Assembly (NCBI GenBank): GCA_020796225.1
Contig: CM036753.1
Coordinates: 89,191,703-89,255,702, forward strand
DNA length: 64,000 nucleotides
From: Arion vulgaris
Taxonomy: Eukaryota > Mollusca > Gastropoda > Stylommatophora > Arionidae
Reading direction: 5' to 3'
Shown here: one piece after another, positions 34,223-45,493 of the stretch
How the letters are laid out: the number at the start of each line of letters is the position of its first letter
Numbering within the stretch: the stretch's first letter is position 1
Notes under the pieces: model-generated
Told to the model about the DNA's origin: nothing
Databases searched by the model: none
Seen by the model: the letters and a program-made list of their open reading frames with translations, nothing else
Translations under genes and position numbers: made by a program

Positions 34223-34399
34223 TGTTTTTCACAAGGAAGGAAATAAATCACTAAATACTTAGAAGTACAGATACATCATTATATTTTGGGTATTCATTAC
34301 ATTTTTCGGCTATTTTATTGTTTAAAAGTTTAAATAGTACGCACCATTTCTTTTACTTGCTTATATTATAATGTAGCGTGGTACAGGTAAAATACATTA

Positions 34400-34622
34400 T
34401 TTGATCTTCTTCTTCTTTTGTCGTCACACTGCTACCGGGTTGTTGCCCAGTGTCGTGGTTTTCTGTTTTTGTCTTGCGCTGTTCTGGTGGCTTGTGTGAT
34501 TGTTATCTTTGCTCTTTCACAGGATGCTGCCACGCCATCTAACCATCTTTTCCGTGGTCTTCCTCTTGCCTTCTTTCCCGATGTTCTGTTGTAGAAGACT
34601 CTGATCTATTATTTGATCAAAG
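34400..34622 (-). mobile_element. LINE 3' tail with (GAA)n end (third LINE tail family)
   Basis: The reverse complement gives KARGRPRKRWLDGVAA-like residues, then GCGCAAGACAAAAACAG, CAACAACCCGGTAGCAGTG, TGACGACAAAAGAAGAAGAA. The same ending is at 48990-49010. The C-terminal basic motif is typical of LINE ORF2 ends. Confidence 0.65.
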
Positions 34623-35596
34623 GTAGGATAATAAGTTGTGGGTCTTATTTTCTTTGATGAGAAGGTGTACACGAAACGAACCTCCCCTACAACTACTAAA
34701 ACCTATTGTAAATGTAATATAGGACAGCAAATGTTTATTTCTATCAAAGTCTGTAATAGGCAACATCTTCATTTCTGCACATGAGACACTATCTGATCTG
34801 AACATATCTTCGTCATTTCTTTGTTTGTTATTGTTATCATCTAGATGCTTATGTGGGTTCCGGTCAAGCGCGCATCTGGTTACATTGAACAATTGTTTCC
34901 TGAGAGTGTCTCCAAGCTATCACACATTTTCTCCTTAACGTCCGGTTGTGTTGGTTTCTGTTCCGCTGTCCACAGATTTATATTTGCAATGAACATCTGA
35001 TCTATTCGATTAATTAAGTGCTTATTCCCCTGTCACTGCTAAGTGTGTGTGAACATTCCGGCTGACACTATTGTCCTGGCATAAGAATGTCATGTTGGGT
35101 GACATTCGAATATCACAGAACATAGCTGATCTGTAGGTTAAATCTTCAAATGCCAGTTGGGAATTCACTCTGTTTATTTTTATTTTCCATACAACCTCAG
35201 AAGAATGTAGACATGCATCTGTGTAAACTGTTCAATAAAAGCGTATACCGTCTTTCATCATTTTTATCCGCATGTGCTTTGAGTAATAGGTGATTATTTG
35301 ATATACATGGTCACAAAAGTTTACGTTGATGTTGCACTAGTATATGAAGGTATGTTTGATGTATTCTCGTCAGTTATGCCACTGCAGATGATACATCCAT
35401 GTATAAAAATGCGGTCGTAAAATAACTCGGATATTAAACGAAGTGTGGTAACGTTAATTATATCGATCAAACACTCAAACAGTCAATGTAACATTAACGT
35501 GTCTTTTATGTATGTCTGCACCTTTTCAAATGTTAACATCCCTTGATATTGTTACTGCACTCCCCATCTGCAGTTTTCAAACATGGCTAATAACAG
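34623..35596. other. No recognised gene
   Basis: AT-rich. Nothing assigned; a 91-residue minus frame at 34617-34892 has no motif. Confidence 0.45.
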
Positions 35597-35993
35597 CAGT
35601 TAATGAGAGGAAAACATAACGACAGAGACGAGGTGTCTTAGAAGAGCTGCAGCTGTGACAATAAGAGACAAAATTAGATATGAAGAAATGAGAAGAAGAC
35701 TGGATGTGAAACCAGTAATTAAATTCATACAAGAACAGCAGATTAAATAGTTTGGACACCTGACAAGAATGCCCTGGTATCGCCTACCACAGAGTGCCAC
35801 ACAGAAAAAGTATAACGAGTTCAAAGCGAAGACCACGAAAAAGATGGAGCGACGGCATCAAGAACATCCTTACAAAAATGAATATTAGCTTACAAAATGC
35901 CCTAAAACAAGCACAGACAAGATCACTATGTGCCCCTCACCTCTCCCTCCAACACTTCTATAAGGAAGTAAATGATGGAATAGAATATTAAAA
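35597..35993 (+). mobile_element. LINE ORF2 C-terminal fragment
   Basis: Broken frames read LRRAAAVTIRDKIRYEEMRR, IKFIQEQQIK and then FGHLTRMPWYRLPQ, followed in another frame by RRPRKRWSDGIKNI. This is the standard C-terminal segment after the RT thumb in many LINEs. The family is not the same as RTE-a. Confidence 0.65.
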
Positions 35994-36310
35994 AAATAAC
36001 TCCACATCTATATATCATCCAACTGAACAATACAAAGTAAGACATAATAACATGTTATCGTGAACTGTCAATGCAATAAATAAAAAGCTAAAGAAACGAG
36101 AATGCAATGAGATATATAGCTGGCAAATCTCCGAAAGTGGTATGTTGAAAGAACTGCATCACTCAAGAAAGGAAAACGTTTCAGATTCTTTTTGGTGGTT
36201 AATAGCTGATGTCATTGTACACCGCTCAGACATATAGGTACTCAATCTCTCTCAGCAGATGACGATTTGTTAAAAATAAATGCTGACTAATCATATCGCA
36301 AGCTGAATAG
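35994..36310. other. No recognised feature
   Basis: Contains the block at about 36180-36265 similar to 1128-1215. Otherwise nothing. Confidence 0.4.
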
Positions 36311-36545
36311 ACATGCGTTTAAACCATCACGAACAATTTACGAGCCACCTAGCATCCAATGAGGCAATGCTGCTCCGATACAATGGGTACAAAGCAAAAG
36401 GCCGGCCACGCAAAAGATGGACCTCAGAGATAACAGAGGGACGAAAGAGACTATCTACGAAGCGCATACAAAGGCCCGTTTTAGAAATCTCTTCTGACCT
36501 GACGCTGTGAAATAAACAGGATTCAAGAAAGAAGGAAAGAAGAAA
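36311..36545 (+). mobile_element. LINE ORF2 C-terminal fragment (same family as 42786)
   Basis: Frame 36313-36510 has NEAMLLRYNGYKAKGRPRKR followed by a WTSEITEG motif. The copy at 42786-43455 has the corresponding RPATQRWILEITEATKET segment, and both end with the nucleotides for a Ser-Asp-Leu-Thr-Leu-like end. Confidence 0.6.
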
Positions 36546-37415
36546 GCAGCATCCAATAATCAGTAGATATATATGCTGTAGATGCAATGTTTATCAACAC
36601 TGGATATGTATATGGGTTATACTACTGTCACCGTTAGCACGTAGATTTTAACATACATATATGTAAGCATCTGACATAAAACATTCATTGTAATTAACCA
36701 GCAGATTCAATGAGGGATGCTGCATTTCCTAATTCGAGTAATAACATTCGTTTTTATAACATTCATTAAAATCATCAGGCCAGTTACTAAAACATATTTA
36801 TAATTTAATCATAATAACTAGTTAAGCAGATAAGTATGAGCAACACATTTGATGGCTCACTAGTTAACTAATGAACAAGTTGAATCAGACCATGCCACTC
36901 ACTATTGATAGTAATGTGGGTGTAGAGTGATAGTGAATATGATAATAACATAGCAAGTCAGACGCGATTTACATTTACTAATATATATGTTTAATTAAAC
37001 AGTTGAATATTTATCATCATAAAGCAGCAAAGGTATGTAGCAAAGGTGAATTACTGCATAGTGTGACAGCAGTCTTTCTCTTATATCGATAATAATATAC
37101 ACCATTTGGTCGCTACTATTTATCGTATCGTCATTCTGTTGAGAACTCGTTAAGTAGTTATATTTCCACTTACTACTCAGCTGACTGAATCTATTATGTC
37201 TATTGTACCAGAACAGTCTCAATCTCGTCACTTGTTTTCTATCCTTTGTTTGATAAATGCCTTTTGGACGTAACGTAGCAGTGTCTTGTTTTTGTACTTT
37301 GTAAAATTATATTACTTAGATTTGTTACCGTTACTCATTTGTCATCATCAAGTTGCTTGTCAGGTTCAGATATTTGGTTCGCTATCATTTTTGTAATCTG
37401 TCATCATTTTTATTC
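36546..37415. other. No recognised gene
   Basis: AT-rich, nothing assigned. Confidence 0.45.
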
Positions 37416-37450
37416 TCTCATTCCTTCATATCCGACACAAAACAGATAGT

Positions 37451-37499
<49 letters not shown>

Positions 37500-37607
37500 T
37501 TGTCTTCTCTCATTCCTTCATACCCGATGTAAAACAGATAGTTATATATATATATATATATATATCCTTGTCTTCTCATTCCTTCATACCTGATGTAAAA
37601 CAGATAG

Positions 37608-37677
<70 letters not shown>

Positions 37678-37719
37678 TTGTCTTCTCTCATTCCTTCATA
37701 CCCGATGTAAAACAGATAG

Positions 37720-37765
<46 letters not shown>

Positions 37766-37807
37766 TTGTCTTCTCTCATTCCTTCATACCCGATGTAAAA
37801 CAGATAG

Positions 37808-37843
<36 letters not shown>

Positions 37844-37885
37844 TTGTCTTCTCTCATTCCTTCATACCCGATGTAAAACAGATAG

Positions 37886-37921
<36 letters not shown>

Positions 37922-37963
37922 TTGTCTTCTCTCATTCCTTCATACCCGATGTAAAACAGATAG

Positions 37964-38019
<56 letters not shown>

Positions 38020-38545
38020 TTGTCTTCTCTCATTCCTTCATATCCGACGTAAAACAGATAGTTATATATATATGTCCTTGTCTTCTCTCATTCCTTCATA
38101 TCCGACGTAAAACAGATAGTTATATATATATGCTTGTCTTCTCTCATTCCTTCATATCCGACGTAAAACAGATAGTTATATATATATATACCCTTGTCTT
38201 CTCTCATTCCTTCATATCCGACGTAAAACAGATAGTTATATATATATATCCTTGTCTTCTCTCATTCCTTCATATCCGACGTAAAACAGATAGTTATATA
38301 TATATATATCCTTGTCTTCTCTCATTCCTTCATATTCGACGTAAAACAGATAGTTATATATATCCTTGTCTTCTCTCATTCCTTCATATCCTACGTAAAA
38401 CAGATAGTTATATATATATATATCCTTGTCTTCTCTCATTCCTTCATATCCTACGTAAAACAGATAGTTATATATATATATCCTTGTCTTCTCTCATTCC
38501 TTCATATCCGACGTAAAACAGATAGTTATTTATATATGTCCTTGT
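37416..38545. repeat. Composite minisatellite with variable (TA)n, about 16 units
   Basis: Each unit has a fixed part of about 45 bases (CTTGTCTTCTCTCATTCCTT, CATACCCGATGTAAAACAGA, TAGT) followed by a (TA)n run of very different length: from about 4 repeats in the right half to more than 30 in the left. The left half has the ACCCGATGT variant and long runs; the right half has ATCCGACGT and short runs. Confidence 0.95.
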
Positions 38546-38547
38546 CT

Positions 38548-38805
38548 TCTTTCTATTCTTCTTCGAACACTCCATTTATTAACCACTATGTGTGATTTGT
38601 ATGTGATCTGAGCCTAAGGGTGATTGTCAGTTATGAGCCTACAAGTAGGACTCCACATCCGATTTCTGCAATTTATTTACTAGGGTAGCTTGTCTAGATC
38701 CTACCATACTAGCCTCTTACGACATACCTTGCAGGTCGGAGTGGTACTATACTGTACTTCCCTTGAGTGCCCTGGCATCCCCCCGGGCGCCTGTTCTTGT
38801 ATTAT
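38548..38805 (-). mobile_element. SINE-B copy 2
   Basis: Left edge TTCTTCTTCG (a GAA tail in sense), then GTGTGATTTGTATGTGATCT, GCCTACAAGTAGGA, CATCCGATTTCTGCA, TTTACTAGGGTAGCTT, the core CCTCTTACGACATACC and a head CCTGGCATCCCCCCGGGCGC. It directly abuts the TA minisatellite. Confidence 0.8.
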
Positions 38806-39794
38806 TATTTCTCATTCTGTTACTCCTAGTAACATGATTGTCAGCGTATTATCTCACACTCTGCGATATCCATGTCATGTAGGCATGCCAGATATCATGT
38901 TTGACATTGATAGACATGTGTGATACGTGCATTAATCAGTTCTGCTTTGGTTCTTATATTGATGTTTGATTGTTGTATTAATTGTGACATCATTAATGTC
39001 ACAGCGGCTAAGCCAGGTATAATGATTTTAATTATTTCATCATATCTCCCATCATCAGTAAAAAAAAACCAGGATTCCGTATTTGAATTCTTGTGTCTGT
39101 TCGAGCTAGATGTTGTTGACAAGAATGTTAAATATTTGTTATGTCCTACTGATCAACAATAAATCCACTGTGTATCTTATAATATTAATTATATCTACTT
39201 TACCAGACGAATTCCGTACAATTATTTCTTTGTGTAAGATATCTTCTTAGTGTCTCATTATACTTTGGTCTTTTAACAAAAAGTACAAATCGTATTAATG
39301 AGTTGGTTTCATGTTCAAAAATATATATTTATTGGATTGATGGCTAGATTTGCTTGTGATGTTCAGTTTGTTTGTTGGATTATCCGGATTAGGGCTATTT
39401 GAGATGTACTGAAATTTGTGTAGAATATTGATACATATAAGAGGATTACAACGTCTGTCGGCTTTAATACTGGAACGTTCCCTATTTAACAGTACTAAAT
39501 CCTATTACTTGAAGCAGACAATGTCACATTTGTATTGCTTCATCTTTCTCTATTTCTATCTCTCTCACTCTATATATCATTTTCTGTCTTTCACGCACAC
39601 ATATCAAAGACACATTTGAACTGATTGCTTACTAAAATATTGTTTCTGTGTGTTTTGCTACCATTTTGTGCAACTTGCTATTTGACGTGATGGTTTGTAA
39701 TCACAGTTTACAATACTTTTTATATTGGTCACACATAATGTCACAATATTTTTGTTCAAAGAAATACTATATACATCCAATTAATAATTCACAA
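38806..39794. other. No recognised gene
   Basis: Opposing short frames around 38895-39162 carry no motif. Confidence 0.4.
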
Positions 39795-40262
39795 ACTGAT
39801 GTGCCATTTGAAGAGTTGGTAGTGGAGATAATTGAAGCCAACATTCGAGTAATGATAGACAATGCAGCAACTGGAATGAGGTGTTCACATGGGTTGTTCT
39901 ACAGAACATTTACCTTCATCTTTGTCCCAGGTCATTCTGGGGTGAATGGCAATGAGAGAACCGATGCAATGGGGAGCAATGCTACGATCGAGAATGGGTC
40001 TTATATGGACAAAAGCGACATCATAAACGCTCTAAGAGAAAACATACGCTCTCAAGATTTCAATAAACGGGTATTCTCTGTATCGGTTGCTCAAGTTGTG
40101 CATACCGATAGGTGCAGCAAGACAAAACAAAAACCACTAGAGAAATCCCCGTAAATCCATCATCAACACGACCAAATACATGTTCTTGTGGAGATCGGAG
40201 CAATTATGAACATGTTCGAATGACGACGAAGATGATCCTCAAATGAACAATGAACATTATTA
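39795..40262 (+). mobile_element. RH-family LINE 3' fragment
   Basis: The plus-strand frame to 40154 contains FTFIFVPGHSGVNGNERTDA, the RNase H C-terminal motif with His and Asp intact, then KSDIINALRENIRSQDF, which is similar to RNDILNALKESF in the 28880 copy. The tail near 40185-40230 is a degraded version of RRSEHLWTCPEC. The start of the open frame is upstream of the homologous part and is not meaningful. Confidence 0.75.
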
Positions 40263-40289
40263 TACAAACAAAATGATTTTGTTTGTATA
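40261..40289. repeat. 29-bp perfect palindrome, 14-bp arms
   Basis: TATACAAACAAAAT (40261-40274), one G, then ATTTTGTTTGTATA (40276-40289). It lies at the 3' boundary of the RH fragment. Confidence 0.9.
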
Positions 40290-41080
40290 CTAATTAAGTT
40301 ATTCTGTTATTTAAAAAAAATCCTGCTGGCATCATTTACTATGCAGCCACAGGAGTTACATTAACAAATGAACCTTCATTTGAAGAGTTTTGTTTGGGAG
40401 GCGTGTATCTGACGTAATTTTTTATATATTTTCACACGGTAACTTCACATGATTACAAAGATCGATTTAACGTCCTAATCTCCTCACGAGAGCACAACCT
40501 TTGTCTAGAAATGAAACAACCGAATGATGGCCATGATGGTGTTCTCGCTATTTTCAAATTGGATAACCACAAGGATGGTAAATTCAATTATTTGTTTTCT
40601 TTCAAGAACTGTATAACTTTATCTAACAATATGTTTTTTAGAGTGACACATACATTTCATCGCTTGGTTAGTTTTGATGTTTAAAAACAAACTGATTGGC
40701 AACATTATTACTAAGAAAATACGTTTGTAACGCATACTCGTTTAACTGTTCTGAAATTGTACACAATGTGGATGTCCAGAGAACAGATCAAGGTAAACGA
40801 AATGAGCCAAATGGGACTGTTATTGAAATATATCTCTCTCGGTAGGAAGATGGAATGCTGAACATGATTATACTGTTGACAAATCATGAATAAATTATCT
40901 ATCAACAAGAATCATGAAAACAAAATGTCGGTACTGTTTGTAATAGCTCTTTTTAGTGTGGTGTAGGACTGGAGTGGGTGAGTGCCTGTTGAATTTAATG
41001 GCTGCATGTTTAGTGCAGTCACTGTGATACTGTTCAGGATATGATTTATCATTAGCTCTTGACTGATAAATCCTTTTGAA
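40290..41080. other. No recognised gene
   Basis: AT-rich. Nothing assigned. Confidence 0.45.
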
Positions 41081-41087
41081 AATAAAA

Positions 41088-41165
41088 CTCATTGGCCCTA
41101 CCAGGGATTGAACAAGAGTCTCCAGATAAGGAGTCCGCGCTCTAATTCATTCGGTCAAACGCGCA
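41088..41165 (-). mobile_element. tRNA-like SINE head (Arg-CCT-like)
   Basis: In minus sense it contains GACCGAATGAATTAGAGCGC (D arm), then an anticodon stem-loop around CGGACTCCTTATCTG with CCT in the anticodon position, then TGTTCAATCCC and CTGGTAGGGCCA. The 5' GTTGCGC does not pair with the 3' TAGGGCCA, so an intact acceptor stem is absent. I read it as a SINE head or tRNA pseudogene, not a functional tRNA. Confidence 0.5.
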
Positions 41166-42179
41166 ACACAAGAATAATAGCGTGTTCTAATGTGATGAAC
41201 ACTTAATTTGTGACTATTCGTAGCTGTGCCGTTTGCAGTGAAGACTGCCCTTAGAGTATTTAGAATGTTCAATAATTCATGATGGTCCATTTCTATAAGA
41301 AAGGTAAGATTGTGATAGCTTCATCATACTTTAATATTATGTTTGTTCTACTGGTTGTAATTCAAAGAAAGAAGCTAAACTACTTCTTAATATGATAGTT
41401 CTGATTCATAAGAACAGTGACATTCCTGATAGTTAGTTATTTTGTTCCGTTCGTGCCAAAGACAGCACATAGGGCAGATGTTTTAGATCTCCATGCGATG
41501 CGGTTCGTTGCTAGCAGTTGGAGATCTTGTATGGTTTTACATACCAATAGTTTACTTTCTTGTTGGATTCCTGATATGGCGTAATTAATTCAGGATAGAA
41601 TTGAACAACAAGGGGGAGGAGCGGAAGAGAGTTTTGAGCATAAGCATACCTTACCATACTTAACAATTATTAACCGTTTCATTCCGTAAGTTATTTTACC
41701 TCCAGACACATTTACTATACAATGTATAATAATTTAGCCAATATACAGGCTCTGTGTCATATTGATACATACTGTGAGCCTGTATATCGGTTGAGAAGAG
41801 CGAAGGGGTTAATTTTTAAATGTTTAGTTGATGTCAGCTTACATTAACATGAAATATATCGCGGACGATAGCTACGTGGAATATGAGGTGCACGTATAGG
41901 ACTGAGATGTCAGATCAAAGACTTATACGTTTCAGGTTATGAGACTGACAAAGATAAATGCCATTGTATTAATGTTGATGGAGACTATGTTGAGAGATAC
42001 TAGCGAATATGAATTTTTAAAATCCATGGTTTTAAGATTGAAGTAACCTGTTGGTATTTTTTCATTAAACATGTTATACAATTGCATTGACATGGGTTAT
42101 TTACTATGTCAATCACGTGACATGTCTGTCGGCATAGGCGATCATGTCTCTCTACAACTCTATCTCCTTATGCAGGTAA
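41166..42179. other. Unassigned sequence with one hairpin
   Basis: No gene recognised. It contains the inverted repeat listed separately. Confidence 0.4.
41741..41787. repeat. Inverted repeat, perfect 12-bp arms, 23-base loop
   Basis: ATATACAGGCTC (41741-41752) and GAGCCTGTATAT (41776-41787) are exact reverse complements. Confidence 0.9.
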
Positions 42180-42510
42180 TCCGTTCTGACGTCGATATGT
42201 TGTCGAGCCACGATGTCAGACCATCCAAATTCTTCACCATTCGTCTTCCACGATCTCTCCTTTTCTGAATTTTACCTGTTGTCACCAAATGTTCTAAACA
42301 TTCTCTTCACATTATGTGTCAGAAGAACCTTGATTGTCTGATTCTTATTTATTTGATAAGGTTTCTTTGTGTGCAGAACTCATCACTTGTTTTCTTCGCT
42401 GTCCGCAGCAATTTAGCATTCTTCTATAAAACCACATCTCTGTGGTTTCCAATGATCTTATTGATTGTTTGTTTACTGTCCATGATTCGCTGCCATAGTT
42501 AAATATTGGT
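42180..42510 (-). mobile_element. Decayed LINE ORF2 C-terminal fragment
   Basis: The minus translation near 42505-42400 gives NYGSESWTVNKQSIRSLETT and EMWFYRRMLN, the segment after the RT thumb common to RTE- and jockey-like LINEs. Later parts are too mutated to read. Confidence 0.55.
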
Positions 42511-42573
42511 TCAATATAGTACTATGTATATTGACTACGTAACTGTTACAAAAACGGACATATACATTGTCAG

Positions 42574-42605
42574 TAAGTGTGTGTGTGTGTGTGTGCGTGT
42601 ACGTA
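42574..42605. repeat. (GT)n microsatellite
   Basis: A run of TGTGTG units with one CG interruption. Confidence 0.8.
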
Positions 42606-42785
42606 ACTGTGTATGTCTTTAGTGAAAATGCTGAACAAATCAATACCTCATTCTATTTAAACTTGTAATTTGTATGCAAGCAAAAAATGAAATAATGCTG
42701 GAAAAAATATAGAATATCCAAACTAAAGATATCAACAAAGAAATATTCAATTCTTCATTAAAATATATTTCTCTTTCTTTCTCGA

Positions 42786-43455
42786 AACCTAATTTCCTCA
42801 AAGCGTCAGGTCAAGAAGAGATTTCTAAAACGGGCCCTAGTATACGCTTCATAGATAGTCTCTTTCGTCGCCTCTGTTATCTCTAATATCCATCTTTGCG
42901 TGGCCGGCCTTTTGTTTTTTACCCATTGTATCGGAGCAGCATTGCTCTTTGAGGTGCACTGTCTGGTGGTAATCTGCTTACGTGGCCGAACCATTTAATT
43001 TGTTGTTTCTTGATGAAGTCTAGTACTGATGTTGTACCCACTTTTTCCTGATGTCTTCATTTCTCAACCGGTCTCTTCTTGTTACACTCAGCATTCTATG
43101 TAGACACTTAATCTCTGTCGTGACTAGTTTCTTCTATCGTTTGTTGTCAGCGTTTAGGTTTGGCACTGGTAACATAATGTGGGGAGAAAGATTGTGTTGA
43201 ACATTGCTCTTTTGTGTTCATGGTGACGTGTTTGCATCTTAAAATTGGCGCCATTTGCCCTATCATTTGATTTTCTTTTTTGCATCTGTGTTGAATTTCA
43301 TTAGTTATTCTTCCGTTTGCTGAAAAAATGCTCACCAGGTATGTGAAATCTTTTACTTGATTTAGTGGGCGATTGTCGATGGAGATATTGGTAGTGCTTT
43401 CGTCTCTGGCGAATGTCATTACTTCTGTTTTGTCGATGTTTATTCTCATGTTGTA
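42786..43455 (-). mobile_element. LINE RT thumb and C-terminal fragment
   Basis: Frame 43449-43147 starts MRINIDKTEVMTFARDE and continues NRPLNQVKDFTYLVSIFSAN, the thumb of a LINE RT just after the palm. Frame 42994-42806 has RPATQRWILEITEATKET, the C-terminal basic region. Between them are LSVTRRDRLRNEDIRKK-like residues in a third frame. It has the same 3' end as 36311-36545. The 5' part is absent. Confidence 0.7.
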
Positions 43456-43559
43456 TTAAAATATCACAGTGTGGAAAGATATTATGCAGAACTAAGCGAA
43501 TATATCTACAATACTGTCAAATGTAACCAGAGTCATAATATCAGCAAACAAAATGAATG

Positions 43560-44855
43560 TCTCCTTGAGGTCATGTACGATATAGAAATCATGTCTGGGA
43601 CATGTACGATATAGAAATCATGTCTGGGACATGTACGATATAGAAATCATGTCTAGGACAGGTACGATATAGAAATCATGTCTGGGACATATACGATATA
43701 GAAATCATGTCTGGGACATGTACGATATAGAAATCATGTCTAGGACAGGTACGATATAGAAATCATGTCTGGGACATGTACGATATAGAAATCATGTCTG
43801 GGACATGTACGATATAGAAATCATGTCTAGGACATGTACGATATAGAAATCATGTATGGGACATGTACGCTATAGAAATCATGTCTAGGACATGTACGAT
43901 ATAGAAATCATGTCTAGGACATGTACGATATAGAAATCATGTCTAGGACATGTACGATATAGAAATCATGTCTAGGACATGTACGATATAGAAATCATGT
44001 ATGGGACATGTACGATATAGAAATCATGTCTGGGACATGTACGATATAGAAATCATGTCTGGGACATGTACGATATAGAAATCATGTCTGGGACATGTAC
44101 GATATAGAAATCATGTCTAGGACAGGTACGATATAGAAATCATGTCTGGGACATATACGATATAGAAATCATGTCTGGGACATGTACGATATAGAAATCA
44201 TGTCTAGGACAGGTACGATATAGAAATCATGTCTGGGACATGTACGATATAGAAATCATGTCTGGGACATGTACGATATAGAAATCATGTCTAGGACATG
44301 TACGATATAGAAATCATGTATGGGACATGTACGCTATAGAAATCATGTCTAGGACATGTACGATATAGAAATCATGTCTGAGACATGTACGATATAGAAA
44401 TCATGTCTGAGACATGTACGATATAGAAATCATGTCTGGGACATGTACGATATAGAAATCATGTCTGGGACATGTACGATATAGAAATCATGTCTGGGAC
44501 ATGTACGATATAGAAATCATGTCTGGTACATGTATGATATATAAATCATGTCTAGGACATGTACGATATAGAAATCATGTCTAGGACATGTACGATATAG
44601 AAATCATGTCTGAGACATGTACGATATAGAAATCATGTCTGAGACATGTACGATATAGAAATCATGTCTAGGACATGTACGATATAGAAATCATGTCTGG
44701 TACATGTACGATATAGAAATCATGTCTGAGACATGTACGATATATAAATCATGTCTGGGACATGTACGATATAGAAATCATGTCTGGGACATATACGATA
44801 TAGAAATCATGTCTGAGACATATACGATATAGAAATCATGCCTGGCATATACATG
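43560..44855. repeat. 29-bp satellite array, about 44 copies, with higher-order repeats
   Basis: The unit is GACATGTACGATATAGAAAT followed by CATGTCTGG. Marker variants (GACAGGTACG, GACATATACG, GTATGGG, ACGCTATAG) recur in the same order in two blocks shifted by 464 bases (16 units): for example ACGCTATAG at 43867 and 44331. Confidence 0.95.
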
Positions 44856-44861
44856 ATCTTC

Positions 44862-45112
44862 CTCTTCATTGAACTCTCCATATCAACCACTTGTTAACCA
44901 CTTTTGTGATTTGTGTGTGATCCGAGCCTACGAGCGATTTTACGTTCTGCCAGATATGCACCTACACGTACACAGCACAACCGAACTCTACCATGCTTTT
45001 ATTAACTAGGGTAGCTTCCCTAGATCCCTACATCAGTCGCCTCTTGCTACATACCCTGTAGGTCGCAGTGTTACTATTCTTTGCTCCCCTTTCGAGCCCC
45101 GACAACACACAG
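44862..45112 (-). mobile_element. SINE-B copy 3
   Basis: TTCCTCTTCATTGAACTCTC, TGTGATTTGTGTGTGATCCG, GCCTACGAGCGATTTTACG, TTTATTAACTAGGGTAGC, core CGCCTCTTGCTACATACC (mutated) and the head end GAGCCCCGACAAC. It directly abuts the 29-bp satellite. Confidence 0.75.
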
Positions 45113-45493
45113 GTTTGTACCATATCAATAAAGTATACTGACATAATCTAGAAAAGTTCATTAAAAAAAACTCGTTTAACAGCACACGCATACTCGTCCT
45201 GCATGAACTATGCAAGATGCTAAATTCATGTCTACGTAATAACGTAAACAAGCTTCATATGGTATTTTTGACATCCTTGATATAAAACTGTTAATCGTGC
45301 ACTTAATGTCAATTGTCCAACATCATTGTGTTTATATGTCATCATCAGTGAAGCAAAAACCGATAATTACTTGCAATGAAAAAAATGAACAACGCTGGAT
45401 CGAGTATTTCATAATATGCCTAGCCATCCATCATGTGCTAACGATGTAGCTATCAACTGACTGCCCCCATGTCTTATAACCAAAGCATATGAT
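45113..45493. other. No recognised feature
   Basis: A 72-residue minus-strand frame crosses into SINE-B and is not a gene. Confidence 0.4.

Noticed and set aside
37568..38516. Frames rich in Tyr-Ile repeats
   Set aside because: Translation of (TA)n runs in the composite minisatellite.
43560..44855. Possible CRISPR array
   Set aside because: The 29-bp units are contiguous with no unique spacers, and the genome is eukaryotic. The same applies to the 20-, 25-, 34-, 35- and 55-bp arrays.
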